Of a DNA stretch of 64,000 bases, positions 26,770 through 36,330 are shown one piece after another. Below the pieces are notes generated by a model. The model saw nothing but the letters and a program-made list of their open reading frames with translations. It was not told where the DNA came from and made no database searches. Within the stretch, counting starts at the first letter, position 1. Every line of letters begins with the position of its first letter. The DNA is taken from assembly GCA_022747635.1 (NCBI GenBank), contig JAKTNV010000001.1, forward strand, positions 19,897,072-19,961,071, given 5' to 3'. Origin of the DNA: Hetaerina americana (Eukaryota; Arthropoda; Insecta; Odonata; Calopterygidae). Both the position numbers and the translations under genes were made by a program.

Positions 26770-28101
26770 CTACCTTGATCAAAAATTTCCCGGAATTTAT
26801 TCAGAAAATTAAAAATACAAGTTTATTCATCTAAATCTATATTGTCCCCTTCAAAGTAATCCCCATCGACTGCAACACACTTATGCCAGCGCTTGATCCA
26901 ATCCTCGAAACATTTTTTATATTCGGTTTTCGGTATGTCCATCAGTGCTTCCTGCGATTTTTCCATTACTTCCTCTCGGCTGCTAAAACGCGTTCCCCGT
27001 AATGGTTTTTTAACTCGATTGAACAGAAAGAAGTCACAGGGAGCCAAATCAGGTGAATTCGGTGGCTGTTGGATGGTATTTGTTGCATTTTTCGTCAAAA
27101 AATTACGAATAATGATAGCACTGTGCGACGGTGCGTTATCATGGTGCAAAATCCACGAGTTTTCTGCCCACATTTCTGGTCTCTTTCGGCGAATTGCTTC
27201 ACGCAAACGTCTCATAACGCCCAAATAATACTCTTTGTTTACTGTCTGGCCTTCTGGCAAAAATTCATGATGCACTACACCGTTGTAATCCATGAAACCC
27301 GTCAGCATTGCCTTCTTTTTTGACTGAAAACGACGTGGTTTTTTTGGTCTCGGCTCATTTGGTGAACGCCATTCACTTGCCTGATGTCTGGATTGCGTGT
27401 CGTACTCATAAACCCACGTCTCGTCTCCAGTAATGATCCTTTTGATGAATGTGGGATCGGATTCAGCCTCGCAAATCATGTCTTTTGCGACGTCAACACG
27501 GTCTCTTTTTTGCATGAAATTGAGGTATTTTGGAACCAACTTTGCTGCTACACGACGGAAACCCAAATCATTAACCACAATGTCTTGGGCGGATCCATAG
27601 GCAATGTTCAAGTCCTCCGCTATTTCTCTGATGGTTAATTTGCGGTTATTGACCAACATTTCTTTTACTTTATCAATTTTTTCACCGACTTTCGACGTCG
27701 ATGGTCTGCCACTGCGTTCATCATCTTCGATTGACTCACGACCACTTCTGAACCGCTCGTGCCACTGGTAAACGACCGTTTTTTTTAGAGAGTCGTTGCC
27801 GAAACACTTTTCCAACATTTCCAACGTCCGTGCGCCACTAAATCCGTTTTTTACGCAAAATTTAATACAAGTTCGTTGTTGCAAATTTAAATCCATTTCT
27901 GAAATTGTAAAAAATCGCCAACACACACAGAGATAGATGTACTCTTGGCTACTTAACTTTTGCAAATGTCAAGTTATGACACTAAGATTTAAAGGGAATA
28001 TCAACAACAGATGTACCAATTTAACAAAAAAAACAGAACTCAAATCGGAACGATGGGAGCGCCACACGGTGGTTATTCCGGGAACTTTTTGATCAAGGTA
28101 G
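26770..28101 (-). mobile_element. complete mariner transposon, 1,332 bp
   Basis: The terminal inverted repeats are 27 bp with one mismatch: 26,770-26,796 on plus and 28,075-28,101 on minus, both beginning CTACCTTGATC. A TA dinucleotide lies immediately outside each end (26,768-26,769 and 28,102-28,103), the standard mariner target duplication, and the right one falls in a TA microsatellite. Length, ends and the intact transposase gene fit a full-length mariner. It lies between palindromes B and C. The intact frame and near-identical ends suggest recent insertion. Confidence 0.95.
26823..27896 (-). CDS. mariner transposase, intact, 357 aa
   Basis: This is a cut-and-paste transposase of the Tc1/mariner superfamily. 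It binds the element's inverted repeats in the nucleus and moves the element into TA sites. The start chosen is the ATG at 27,896 (MDLNLQQRTC). The frame is open 23 codons further upstream, but that part lies in the non-coding leader and other mariners start at this point. Residues about 4-55 and 87-125 form the two helix-turn-helix DNA-binding units, separated by a GRPS-type linker (residues 63-66). The catalytic triad is D158 (TGDETWVYEY), D253 (HHDNAPSH) and D288 (SPDLAPCDFF), with 34 residues between the last two, the mariner D,D34D signature. The length is close to the roughly 345 residues usual for the family. There are no stops or frameshifts, so the protein could be functional. The usual WVPHEL-type linker reads KLVPKYL here. 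No promoter was identified. Confidence 0.95.
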   Translation of the reverse strand: MDLNLQQRTCIKFCVKNGFSGARTLEMLEKCFGNDSLKKTVVYQWHERFRSGRESIEDDERSGRPSTSKVGEKIDKVKEMLVNNRKLTIREIAEDLNIAYGSAQDIVVNDLGFRRVAAKLVPKYLNFMQKRDRVDVAKDMICEAESDPTFIKRIITGDETWVYEYDTQSRHQASEWRSPNEPRPKKPRRFQSKKKAMLTGFMDYNGVVHHEFLPEGQTVNKEYYLGVMRRLREAIRRKRPEMWAENSWILHHDNAPSHSAIIIRNFLTKNATNTIQQPPNSPDLAPCDFFLFNRVKKPLRGTRFSSREEVMEKSQEALMDIPKTEYKKCFEDWIKRWHKCVAVDGDYFEGDNIDLDE

Positions 28102-28103
<2 letters not shown>

Positions 28104-28136
<33 letters not shown>

Positions 28137-28160
28137 ATATATATGTATATATAACGATTG
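28104..28160. repeat. (TA)n microsatellite
   Basis: Alternating TA with scattered GTA units lies between the right end of the intact mariner and palindrome C. It contains the mariner target TA. Confidence 0.9.
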
Positions 28161-28264
28161 TCCGGAAAAACTCATACGAGCGGCACAATAATGGGCTGAC
28201 ACAACATAACACAAATAGAAAAGAATAGACACATATAAAAGAACACTTACACGGTAAATTGTTC

Positions 28265-28296
28265 GAGCTTTCGGCCCTCTTAGGGGCCTTCTTCAA
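28265..28296 (-). ncRNA. hammerhead-like core, locus C left arm
   Basis: Minus order: TTGAAGA (CTGANGA with C3 changed to T), spacer A, 5-bp stem GGCCC/GGGCC around CTAAGA, GAA, palindrome AGCT, C. Confidence 0.45.
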
Positions 28297-28307
28297 GAGA
28301 GACTCTC

Positions 28308-28339
28308 TTGAAGAAGGCCCCTAAGAGGGCCGAAAGCTC
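28308..28339 (+). ncRNA. hammerhead-like core, locus C right arm
   Basis: An exact mirror of the left-arm core on the other strand: TTGAAGA, A, stem GGCCC/GGGCC, GAA, AGCT, C. Confidence 0.45.
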
Positions 28340-28416
28340 GAACAATTTACCGTGTAAGTGTTCTTTTATATGTGTCTATTCTTTTCTATTTGTGTTATGT
28401 TGTGTCAGCCCATTAT

Positions 28417-28449
28417 ATGTATATATATATATATATGTATATATATCTT

Positions 28450-28545
<96 letters not shown>
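28417..28545. repeat. TA-rich microsatellite
   Basis: TA with GTA/CATA variants, pure alternating from about 28,478 to 28,543. Open frames coding Tyr-Ile repeats here are microsatellite translation, not genes. Confidence 0.95.
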
Positions 28546-28546
<1 letters not shown>

Positions 28547-28851
28547 AGATGTAGATTTTTAAAACATAGAAACGAAAGTACACTCACATATGTAGTTTTG
28601 ACGTTTCGACCGCACGAACGTCGTCATCAGAATGGCGTACTTGTGGAAGGGCGGAGAGGACATGTAATGGGGAGAGGTGAGGGAAGGAGAGGTAAGGGAC
28701 CAATAGGAAATGAACAAGGGGGTGGGAGGGGATATGTAGGCAGCTATTGGACCTGTGTTTTTATATATATGGTCGTCGCCGAAGAGCGTTTCATTTCGAA
28801 GATGTGTTCCTTCTTTATGTACAGGTATATATATATACCTGTACATAAAGA
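28546..28851 (-). mobile_element. single-arm relative of the hairpin elements, locus D
   Basis: On the minus strand this segment runs from a 40-bp perfect palindrome (28,812-28,851), through a C/T-rich body (28,640-28,790), to the hammerhead-like core at 28,600-28,630 and a trailing GTGAGTGTACTTTCGTTTC. The trailing part matches the outer arm pattern of loci B, C and F. Unlike those loci there is no second arm, and sequence upstream of the core is present. It may therefore show more of the parent element. TA repeats flank both sides. No protein-coding signal was seen. Confidence 0.5.
28600..28630 (-). ncRNA. hammerhead-like core, locus D
   Basis: Minus order: CTGATGA (perfect match to the conserved 7-mer), spacer C, stem of at least 3 bp (GAC/GTC) around a longer loop, GAA, palindrome ACGT, C. 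The stem-I pairing available is only about 2 bp. Confidence 0.5.
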
Positions 28852-28970
28852 TTTATATATTATATATTTTATATATATTTTATATATAATTATATATAAT
28901 ATAATTAATATAATATAATATTATATAATTATATATAATATATAATTATATATATTTTATATATAATTTA

Positions 28971-29051
<81 letters not shown>

Positions 29052-29062
29052 TATATACACAC
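28852..29062. repeat. AT-only and (TA)n tract
   Basis: About 120 bases of irregular A/T, including TATATAATT-type units, are followed by about 65 bases of pure alternating TA and a short CACA run. It abuts the deleted mariner. Confidence 0.95.
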
Positions 29063-29990
29063 ACAAAAGGCCCGTCAAAAAAAAAGATGAGACTGGTCTT
29101 TTTGTGCGCAAATTGCTTGACGGATCACAACTAATGAGGTGTCACCTTATAGCGACCTCTATGACAAGAAAAACTAGCTTTTATATTGACTTGTCTCTGC
29201 ACGACCCTATATTGACTGTCTCTGCTTTAATACGCTTGTTGTACAACTTATTTTGTCACAGAGAATGAAGGTGTTGCATGTGTATTGAATTTTGCTTTAA
29301 CTTCGGGGAAAGTGCAACTGGAAACAATACAAATGATTCAAGAGGCATTCGGTAATGAATTTATGAGTCGGTCAGTCAGTTTTGGGGGAAGGGGCCAACT
29401 TCCTCACGGCCCAAAAAAAGCTCGAAAGGTTCGAACAAACGTGAAGCTGATGTGATCATTTTCTTCAATTGGGAAGGAATTATTCATTATGAATATATCC
29501 CCAAAGGACAAACAATGATTGACATTTGGGTAGCACTATGTAGAGTTTATGAGAAGGCTAACACTCACGATGTTGCGAAAGAGACCTCAAATGTGGAAAA
29601 GCTTGGTGCTTTCATCACGATAACGCACCGGCGCACACATAATTGATTGTTACTGAGTTTTTGTCCTAAAGCAGCACATCGTCGATATCCATCCACCCTA
29701 TTCTCCGGCTTTTTTCTCTAGCAGACTTTTTCCTATTTCCTACGTTGGAATTCACCTTGAAAGGACTCCAATTTGAAACTGTTGAAGATATTCGACAAAA
29801 GTGTACCGCAAACCTAAAGGCTATCCGGAAAGAAGCGTTCTTGGTGGCAATCGGAAGCTGGAAAAAAACGTTGGGACCGTTATATTGGCAGCCAAGGGCT
29901 GTATTTTGGAGGCGATAAAAATGATTAAAGAGTGCTTAATAAAATAAAGTATTGATTCAAACAGTCTCATCATTTTTTGAACAGACCTTG
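29063..29990 (+). mobile_element. internally deleted mariner, about 0.93 kb
   Basis: The ends are imperfect inverted repeats of about 28 bp: the left contains GATGAGACT at 29,086-29,094, the right its complement near 29,962-29,971. A TA lies beside the right end. The N-terminal transposase segment is recognisable (LETIQMIQEAFGNEFMSRS, about 29,315-29,371). It then jumps within a few codons to the region after the first catalytic Asp (PKKARKVRTNVKL, about 29,410-29,450), continuing through HYEYIPKGQT, HHDNAPAH (about 29,618) and YSPAF. The middle third, with the second helix-turn-helix and the first catalytic Asp, is missing. Frameshifts also affect the rest. It cannot encode transposase but keeps both ends, so it could have been mobilised by a related full-length element. 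Its ends differ from those of the 26.8 kb mariner. Confidence 0.85.
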
Positions 29991-30024
29991 TATATATTGA
30001 ACCACTTGGCTTGTCACTCAGTTT

Positions 30025-30090
30025 AGATGAAAGAAGGGACTGCCAAAGTCTCAATCATGGCCGAATAAAGTCGAATTATTATTATTACCA
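30025..30090 (+). repeat. short retroposon 3'-end-like repeat, copy 1
   Basis: Plus strand: GAAGAAGGGAC-type start near 30,030, a small inverted repeat (GGGACT/AGTCTC), then GGCCGAATAAAG and an (ATT)n tail. A similar order occurs on the minus strand at 32,905-32,960. The AATAAA plus simple-repeat tail suggests a retroposon 3' end. It follows the deleted mariner after about 35 bases. Confidence 0.45.
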
Positions 30091-32900
30091 TCATTGTTAT
30101 TCTTTTCTTCTTCCGAGCTTGTTCACTTATTAACATAAAGGAACTGTACGCACGACGGTGCACTTTTCGATTCAAATGCATCGCAATACCTGTATATGTG
30201 TATGGGTGCTCTATCTGCCGAAGCTTGTCGAGCGTCCCTCAAAAATATCTTTATCGATTTCAGAATTGCTCTTTTTCTTAGTTTGGAACTACGATTCAGC
30301 TTAGTTTATAACGACTATTAATGTTTTCTTTCCGTAGTCTAGTTTTTTGCCGTATTAAAGGAACGGACCATCTTGGAACTCCTTGGATGATGACTTTTTA
30401 GTGTATTGTGCACGTAAACGCTGTAACAAAAAGATGAGAGACCTATTGAATATATTCTTCCGAGTTTTAGTGCCTTTGTACTCCCATGATCAATTAAGCC
30501 GACTCATTAAAGTAAATTCACTCTTTCGCCTTCAACCGACCCTCATTGCTCCTCAATAGAGTTTATTTTTTATTTTCCCTGATTTCGCGGACAATAGTTA
30601 TATAGGTATTGTGTAGATTTTAAAAAGCCGATTTACTATCGCAAAAATATCGTGATCTCCAAAAATCTCAAAACCTTCAGCGATCCCCCCAACTTCCGTA
30701 TTTCATCCATCCGAAACTAATCCTCGACATTTTCTTTTACCTTCTCTTATAGCTTGGATTATATTTCACGCCTTAATCCCATGTTCTTTGTAGTACGATT
30801 TGAAGGGATGTCATGCAAATTTGCATTCTACGCTCCGATTTGGACCGAAATAATAAACCAAAGATCAAGGCTTTGAAGCGAGGGGTATTATTATGGATTA
30901 ACGTCAACCTCTATTGTAGTTTTCGGTCCTGGGACTGGTTTCGGAGAAACAATTACGGACGATTAGCCTGTGGTTAAAGAGATAGGGGATCCGCCTCCAA
31001 AGTTCTCGTTTATCCCAGATTAAATCTCCGATACTCGGAAGTGTACATTGGTGAGATTAGGAACTTTAGGTTTTCCGATATTGGGAAGAAATACTCTTCT
31101 CCGAAAGAATTAAAAGTCTTTCGTGAAGCCATTTCAGAGTACTGCTAAGACTAAAGCCAGCTTCTTAACAATTTTACGAGTGCATCTAAAATTTAACTCA
31201 ACAATACGTTTTTTTTCCTGGTAATTAAAATGTCAAGACAGCGGCAAAGCAAAAACTAACATTATTAAAGCTTCGGATAAACCATTAATTAGTAAATAAA
31301 ATCTAGTATTTGTGCCATATTTAAATTTGAGATGGTTGAGGGAAACTTTGAATATGGTTGAACATGGAATACGCCGGAAGGCTTTATGAGTATAATCCAT
31401 ATAAGACTGTAGATGACTGAACTATATCGTTCAGTGGTTGTATAGCTCCCGATGGGGCGATCAGTGTTTAAACGCTCCAACAATTTCTTAGTTTAGTGTA
31501 CAAGAAAAGAGGGTGGTCATCAGTTTTCTCCATCTGCGTGGTTTTAGCACCGATCGAAACATCGTCAATTGAGTGAAGTCGAGTGAGCGGCGTATCAGTA
31601 CAGAGGAGACCGAACGACGTATGGCAACGGACCCGAGGAGGCTTGACCACGGATCAGTTGGTTTTTCCAGTTGACATAAAGGACCCTTATATGAACGCTC
31701 TCGGCGGCCATGGAATCGTGTCGTCACATTATATAAAATGTATCCGTTGAGAATTAACAGAATATTTCACTTCCTGGTTTAAGTAGTTCCTCATGGAAAA
31801 ATATAAGATATCTGGACTTAAAGGCAACTCGTGAAGTAAATGTGTTCTTATTTCAAACTCTACCAATTAGTTGGACACTTGAGATTAGCTGTATCCAATG
31901 CTATAGTTTCAACATACACTCTTCCCATGCTGAGTTTACGTAAAAATGGACCATCTTCCGTTTTTGTTCCCTGTTGATTTTCAAACCCGTCGGTTCCCTA
32001 GAATCGAAAACGGGCATTCACATTCCTCTTTCCTAGGACAGTAGGGAGGATAAAATCAAAAGAGCATGTCTCATTTAGCATTGGTTTATTCGTACGCTGA
32101 GGATAAATTTTTATTTTGCCTAGCCTTTTCTAAAATGAGTTTTGACGGCTCTTCAATCTTCATTTTTGAATTTAACGACTTTTTTATTTCTAAATTTAAC
32201 TAAACTTTGAATATATGACTTTCCATTGTTCCGATAACCATAGTTAATATTTTTATGGAAATAGAATCAAATTATATCTTATAAACAGAATATAAAATTT
32301 TGAAAGGTGGGATACTCATGAAAAGCTTGAAATGAAAATTCAGGAAGGTTCTTTTTCTTCCCTAAGAAATGATAAATCTCTTCTGAATTCTGCTCCATTA
32401 TATAACTCCTCAATTATGTATTGTCTTGAGTTAAATGCTGTATCTTAAATGTAATAACTTAGGCGTCGACGAATTGGCGCAGGTCGACAGGGTGAGTGGT
32501 TAAAAGGGAGGGAGTGTCAAAGAGAAGGAAGAGGTCTCAATTGCCCTGTTCGAGGATGGTATTCTTTTCTCTTCGATGCTTGTGAACATTTGCTTCGTCA
32601 CTCTTCGATCAACGAAATACAACACCTGAATGAACCGTCCCCTGTGGTCTAATTCGTGCTCCCACAGTCTCTCTTCGTGCCTAAGGACACGACATGAGAA
32701 ATTTGGCAGCAGTGTAAGATCCTTTTCTTACGCGACGTACAGATCAAAATCTCTGTACGCTGAATGAAGGAGGCCCAGGTTCCATTGCCCTCACAAAAAG
32801 ACAGAAATCTTCCTCTTAGGATGACTGAAAGCTGCGTATCCTTTGTTTTCCGCGGGACTCTCCACATCCTCGTCTCTTCGAATAGAGTGGGAAAGGGTAG
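30091..32900. other. no recognised gene
   Basis: AT-rich DNA. Positions 31,470-31,730 are GC-richer and open in two minus-strand frames (60 and 79 codons) without recognisable motifs. An 8-bp perfect hairpin (CGTACAGA and its complement, 8-base loop) lies near 32,735-32,758; nothing around it identifies an RNA gene. Confidence 0.4.
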
Positions 32901-32904
32901 ATAG

Positions 32905-32960
32905 ATAAACGTCTTTATTCGGGCGAAATTGAGACCATTAGGTCCCTTCTTCCATTTAAC
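32905..32960 (-). repeat. short retroposon 3'-end-like repeat, copy 2
   Basis: Minus strand: GGAAGAAGGGACC, loop TAAT, GGTCTC, then GCCCGAATAAAGACG and a TTTATCTATCTA tail. It corresponds to the copy at 30.03 kb, with compensating differences in the small stem (GGGACC/GGTCTC here against GGGACT/AGTCTC there). Confidence 0.45.
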
Positions 32961-32999
32961 CTATCATTAAGTGCATAACAATAATAATAATAATAATAT

Positions 33000-35140
33000 T
33001 AAGTGAAAATATAAAGCGTTATAAAAAGAGAAATCATGTGTGTATAAAATAAAAGAAATAAGTTAGAGAAGAATTGGATCGTGTTCCCCGCTATTGTCCG
33101 CTCTTCCTCCTCCTCTATCCCCCTCCTCGGTTGGGTCCTGGATGTAGTCCTGCCCCCGTGTCTGGAGACGTGCTTACGGCGGAATGGGAGAGAGAGGGAA
33201 TGTTATGGATATGGAGAGGGGGGGTTGACGGGTCAAGGGGGTCTGAACGGGGAGGCGAAGTAGCTTGTACGGACGTGGATCTTCGTCTCGCTGGCGGCCG
33301 GGCCATACATAGCAGTCCCCTTCTTCCTCATCACTCTCACATAGAGCTCCTTAATCCACGCACGCCATATCATATAGCTCTCCTTCCCTCTCTCTCTGTC
33401 TCCTATCTTCCACCTTCCCCCTTCTCTCCTCCTCCGGATCTTTCCATCCGCCAACCGGATCACCGGACCCTCTTTACTTCCCCTTCCTTCCTCCCCCAAT
33501 CCCCTCCCTGCCCCCTCCTTCCACCCGACCGGAGATCGAACAAAGAGGATCGGCGTAGGGATATTGTTTTCTCGGATGTCCCCGAGATAAAATTCTTCCC
33601 ACCCCACCGGATCCTCCTTCTCCCCCTCCTCTCCTCCCTGGGCATTAACAGATTAAGAAGCGTCTGTTTTTATGCACCTCAAAAGGAAAGCATTTTGTTA
33701 ACCATTACTCGGGTCAACCATAATACTCATTTAGTATACTGTAACCCTCTCACTCTAACTCTAACCAAATTTGTTGGTGTATTTTGAATAGTTCATCTCT
33801 ATTGTTTTCTGCTCCTTCAATAATTAAAGAATTTTCATGCCGTAAAATCGACCTACTGTTATATCCATTATCACCTCGGCTGTTTTTATGATGAATACAA
33901 ATAGTATGTTTAAGCTTCTTGAAAAGATACTTTTAAAGTAGTAGTTTTCAATTTATTTTATTTTTTCACGACTAATTTGATAGAAAAAATAGCCAGATAA
34001 GAAGCACCAGAAATGATAATCAGCAAAGTTCTGGTAAGCATAATATGAATACATCTAATTACACATAAAAAGCAGAGGTGAAACATGTATGGATATATTC
34101 ATTCCATTAATGGATATAATACTTTCAAAAATTTTTTATAGATATTTGTAAAATGCCATCGTAGAATTAAATTTCATTATTTTTACGTATTATATTGTTT
34201 TTATTTATCACAACACGCTCACGTTCACTGTTTTCTTTTATGTAGTTTTTATCACTTCAGATGCCTTATGGTACTTTTTTGTACACGTAAGATCCTATTT
34301 TCAACTGATACAAATTTTATCAAAAATGGTTGTTCATGAATGCCAAATTCAATCGAATCCTTACATTTTATTTTTTCTACGCATCGCATTTTATTTATTT
34401 ATTGCAACACATGTGCGTTAAATACATTCCCAGCCGTAGTTTCTATCCTTTCAGACGCGCTGTAATCTTTTTTTTGTGCGAATACGATCCTTTCTTCCAA
34501 TACGAATGAAAGCAGTGTTAAGCTCTCCTAAGCTTAGCAAAACTGTTGTCTTTCTCATTCTCTCCTCCCGTTGCTCCCCGTCATTCTCTCCACCTCCTTC
34601 ATCCAACCCCTCCGTCCAATTTCTCTTCCCGCTGCCAGGAACACAGATTCCCCCTCCGGCTCCCAGCCCTCCCCATCGATACGCCTGGCTCCCCTCGTGT
34701 TTCCTACGGCCCCCCACTGCCCTAGCCGCGCGAGTTCTCTCCCTCCATCCTCCGCCGACCGCAATCTTCCCTCACCCTGAAGTAGAATCCCTCTCGCTCC
34801 TTCTCGGGCGCACACCCTCCTTTACTTTTCATACCCTCCCGTCCTTGTTTAAGAGAAACAGAACCTTCGTCGATGTCGAGTTTATGGAGTCTTCTGTGTG
34901 AATGCTATTGGTCACCCTCTTGAGTTAGATCAGATTCTTGTAAATATCATTTAGAGAGTTGATTTCACTCACTGAGTGAATGATAGCTTATATCATTGAT
35001 TTTTTAAATTATAATACTTACTATCAACTGACATAACGGCATTCCGACCCACTTAACTCCTCAGCCACCTAATTCTTGGTAGTCTATGGTTTTAATTTAA
35101 GTTTTTGGATAGACACAGATTGTGCATCTCGCCTAATAAT
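33000..35140. other. two GC-richer strand-skewed blocks, no proven gene
   Basis: Positions 33,074-33,660 and 34,540-34,860 are strongly C/T-rich on plus, with some CpG. The longest frame is 237 codons (33,074-33,787), but a 124-codon frame is open opposite it. Its product is Pro/Ser/Leu low complexity without a domain. Frames at 34,476-34,901 behave the same way. G-tracts at 33,218-33,252 could form a G-quadruplex. The blocks might mark a promoter or first exon of a host gene, but nothing in the sequence decides this. The DNA between them is plain AT-rich. Confidence 0.4.
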
Positions 35141-35149
35141 GAAATAACC

Positions 35150-36330
35150 TGAACCCTCAGACTACAGCAAACGATTCTTAAATTCTGAATTCTTTATGCC
35201 TTCTTCATTCCGTCTAACATGCCTATCCTATTCCTTCTCCATATGGCAAATGATCTTCCCTCTATCATAATCTTCAGCTTCCATCGCTAATTAAAATACT
35301 CTGCATCCACGTTTCCTTTCTCCTTTGGATTTTCCCTAACACTTCCCTCTGTTCCCTCGCCATGCCTAGCACTTTCTAGTTTGTTTATCCATCTGCCGAT
35401 TTTTACCTTTTCCATCCGTCTGCACGCCCACTTTTCAAAACCCTCCCATCTTGCTTCAGTGGCCAATGTTCCCGCGCTGTTCGAAACCACGCTTCATATT
35501 AAAGTTTTTACGAGCCTTGTCTAAAGATACTTGCTCAAATTCGTCACCCTCTTGATAATTCGCCTATCTCTTTTTTCGTCTCCTTGCTCCTGTAAGACAT
35601 TAATTAAACCAAGTCTTACTCCTGTCATCAAATCCCTCTTCCTTGTAAAACTTCTTCGTCTAATGTAATAATTCTTCTTTTGTCCCTGCTACTTGGACCC
35701 AATATGCCCAAAGCACTCCAAATATGGATAATCTGTTCCATCTTCTCTGGTTTATGGATTCATATTTAAATATTTAGCTTGAGAATTATTTATTTTATTT
35801 GGGTTTTTAATTTTAAAGTAATTAATTTACCTTTTCTCATCCTCAAAAAGCATATAACTTTTGTCTTGTTTACATTCAGTCTCATTTAATTCTCATTGCA
35901 CTGACTTTTCAATGCACCATGTTTGCAACCAATTGACTGACTGGTTAGCTAAAGCTTGATCATCAGAAATCCTAACAACTTTAATTGATTACCAACTAGC
36001 TTTCATTCCTGTCTTTAGTTCTTCCCATGCCGCTTTACCATTTCCTTAGGTAAAATATGGAAAACACAGCTGATAATGGCATTCCTATCTCCCGCCTCTC
36101 CCAAACACCGTCTCTCCCTCTGTCACACTAACCTGAGCAGTTTGGAATAAATAGAGGTTACGGATGATTTGCCTATTCCTCTGTTCTTCTCTTATTTCCT
36201 GTAATTCATTTACTTATTGTACCCAATCTTAAGCGACCTTTCCATTAAACATTTTCGAAAATTTATTTGAAATACTCCACTGGCATAATATTTGACTTTC
36301 TTTCCTAAACCCTGGTGCATGAAGCCGGAA
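35150..36330 (-). pseudogene. LINE reverse transcriptase remnant
   Basis: The minus strand reads as the 3' half of a non-LTR retrotransposon ORF2, broken by many stops. From 36,000 downward: a decayed version of the FADDQ catalytic block followed by ANQSIGLQ-like text (about 35,900-35,960), then MRLNVNKTKV (about 35,860-35,890), the usual block after the RT active site. Next come EGFEKWACRRMEKVK (about 35,410-35,460), RWINKLESARHGEGTEGSV and RENPKEKG, the post-RT region, around 35,290-35,400. The order is collinear with the remnants at 40.9 and 50.5 kb, so they are copies of one or closely related families, perhaps RTE- or Jockey-like. It is long dead. Confidence 0.7.

Larger units (their letters stand above)
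28188..28416. repeat. perfect 229-bp palindrome with hammerhead-like cores, locus C
   Basis: Two arms of 114 bases (28,188-28,301 and 28,303-28,416) are exact reverse complements around a single A at 28,302. TA-rich microsatellite lies beyond both arms. Each arm reads outward as core motif, about 15 bases, then GTGTAAGTGTTCTTTTAT and a T-rich tail. Both arms encode the same spurious peptide ([11 protein letters not shown]), which is not a gene. Complete arm identity means recent formation, gene conversion or an assembly artefact. Confidence 0.95.

Noticed and set aside
26893..27638. Plus-strand open frames inside the mariner
   Set aside because: They are shadows of the intact transposase gene on the minus strand.
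28093..28544. Two divergent open frames both starting [11 protein letters not shown]
   Set aside because: They arise because both arms of the perfect palindrome at 28,188-28,416 contain the same sequence. They run into TA-repeat translation (Tyr-Ile runs) and are not genes.
28358..28918. 186-codon open frame rich in Tyr and Ile
   Set aside because: It is mostly translated (TA)n microsatellite joined to element D sequence.
31470..31730. Minus-strand frames of 60 and 79 codons, and a hammerhead-like GATCGAAACATCG
   Set aside because: There is no CTGANGA box at the right distance, the bases after GAA are not palindromic, and the frames have no recognisable motif.
33074..33787. 237-codon open frame, the longest outside the mariner
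   Set aside because: It lies in C/T-rich DNA where stops are rare. The opposite strand is also open, the product is Pro/Ser/Leu low complexity, and no domain or splice context is seen.
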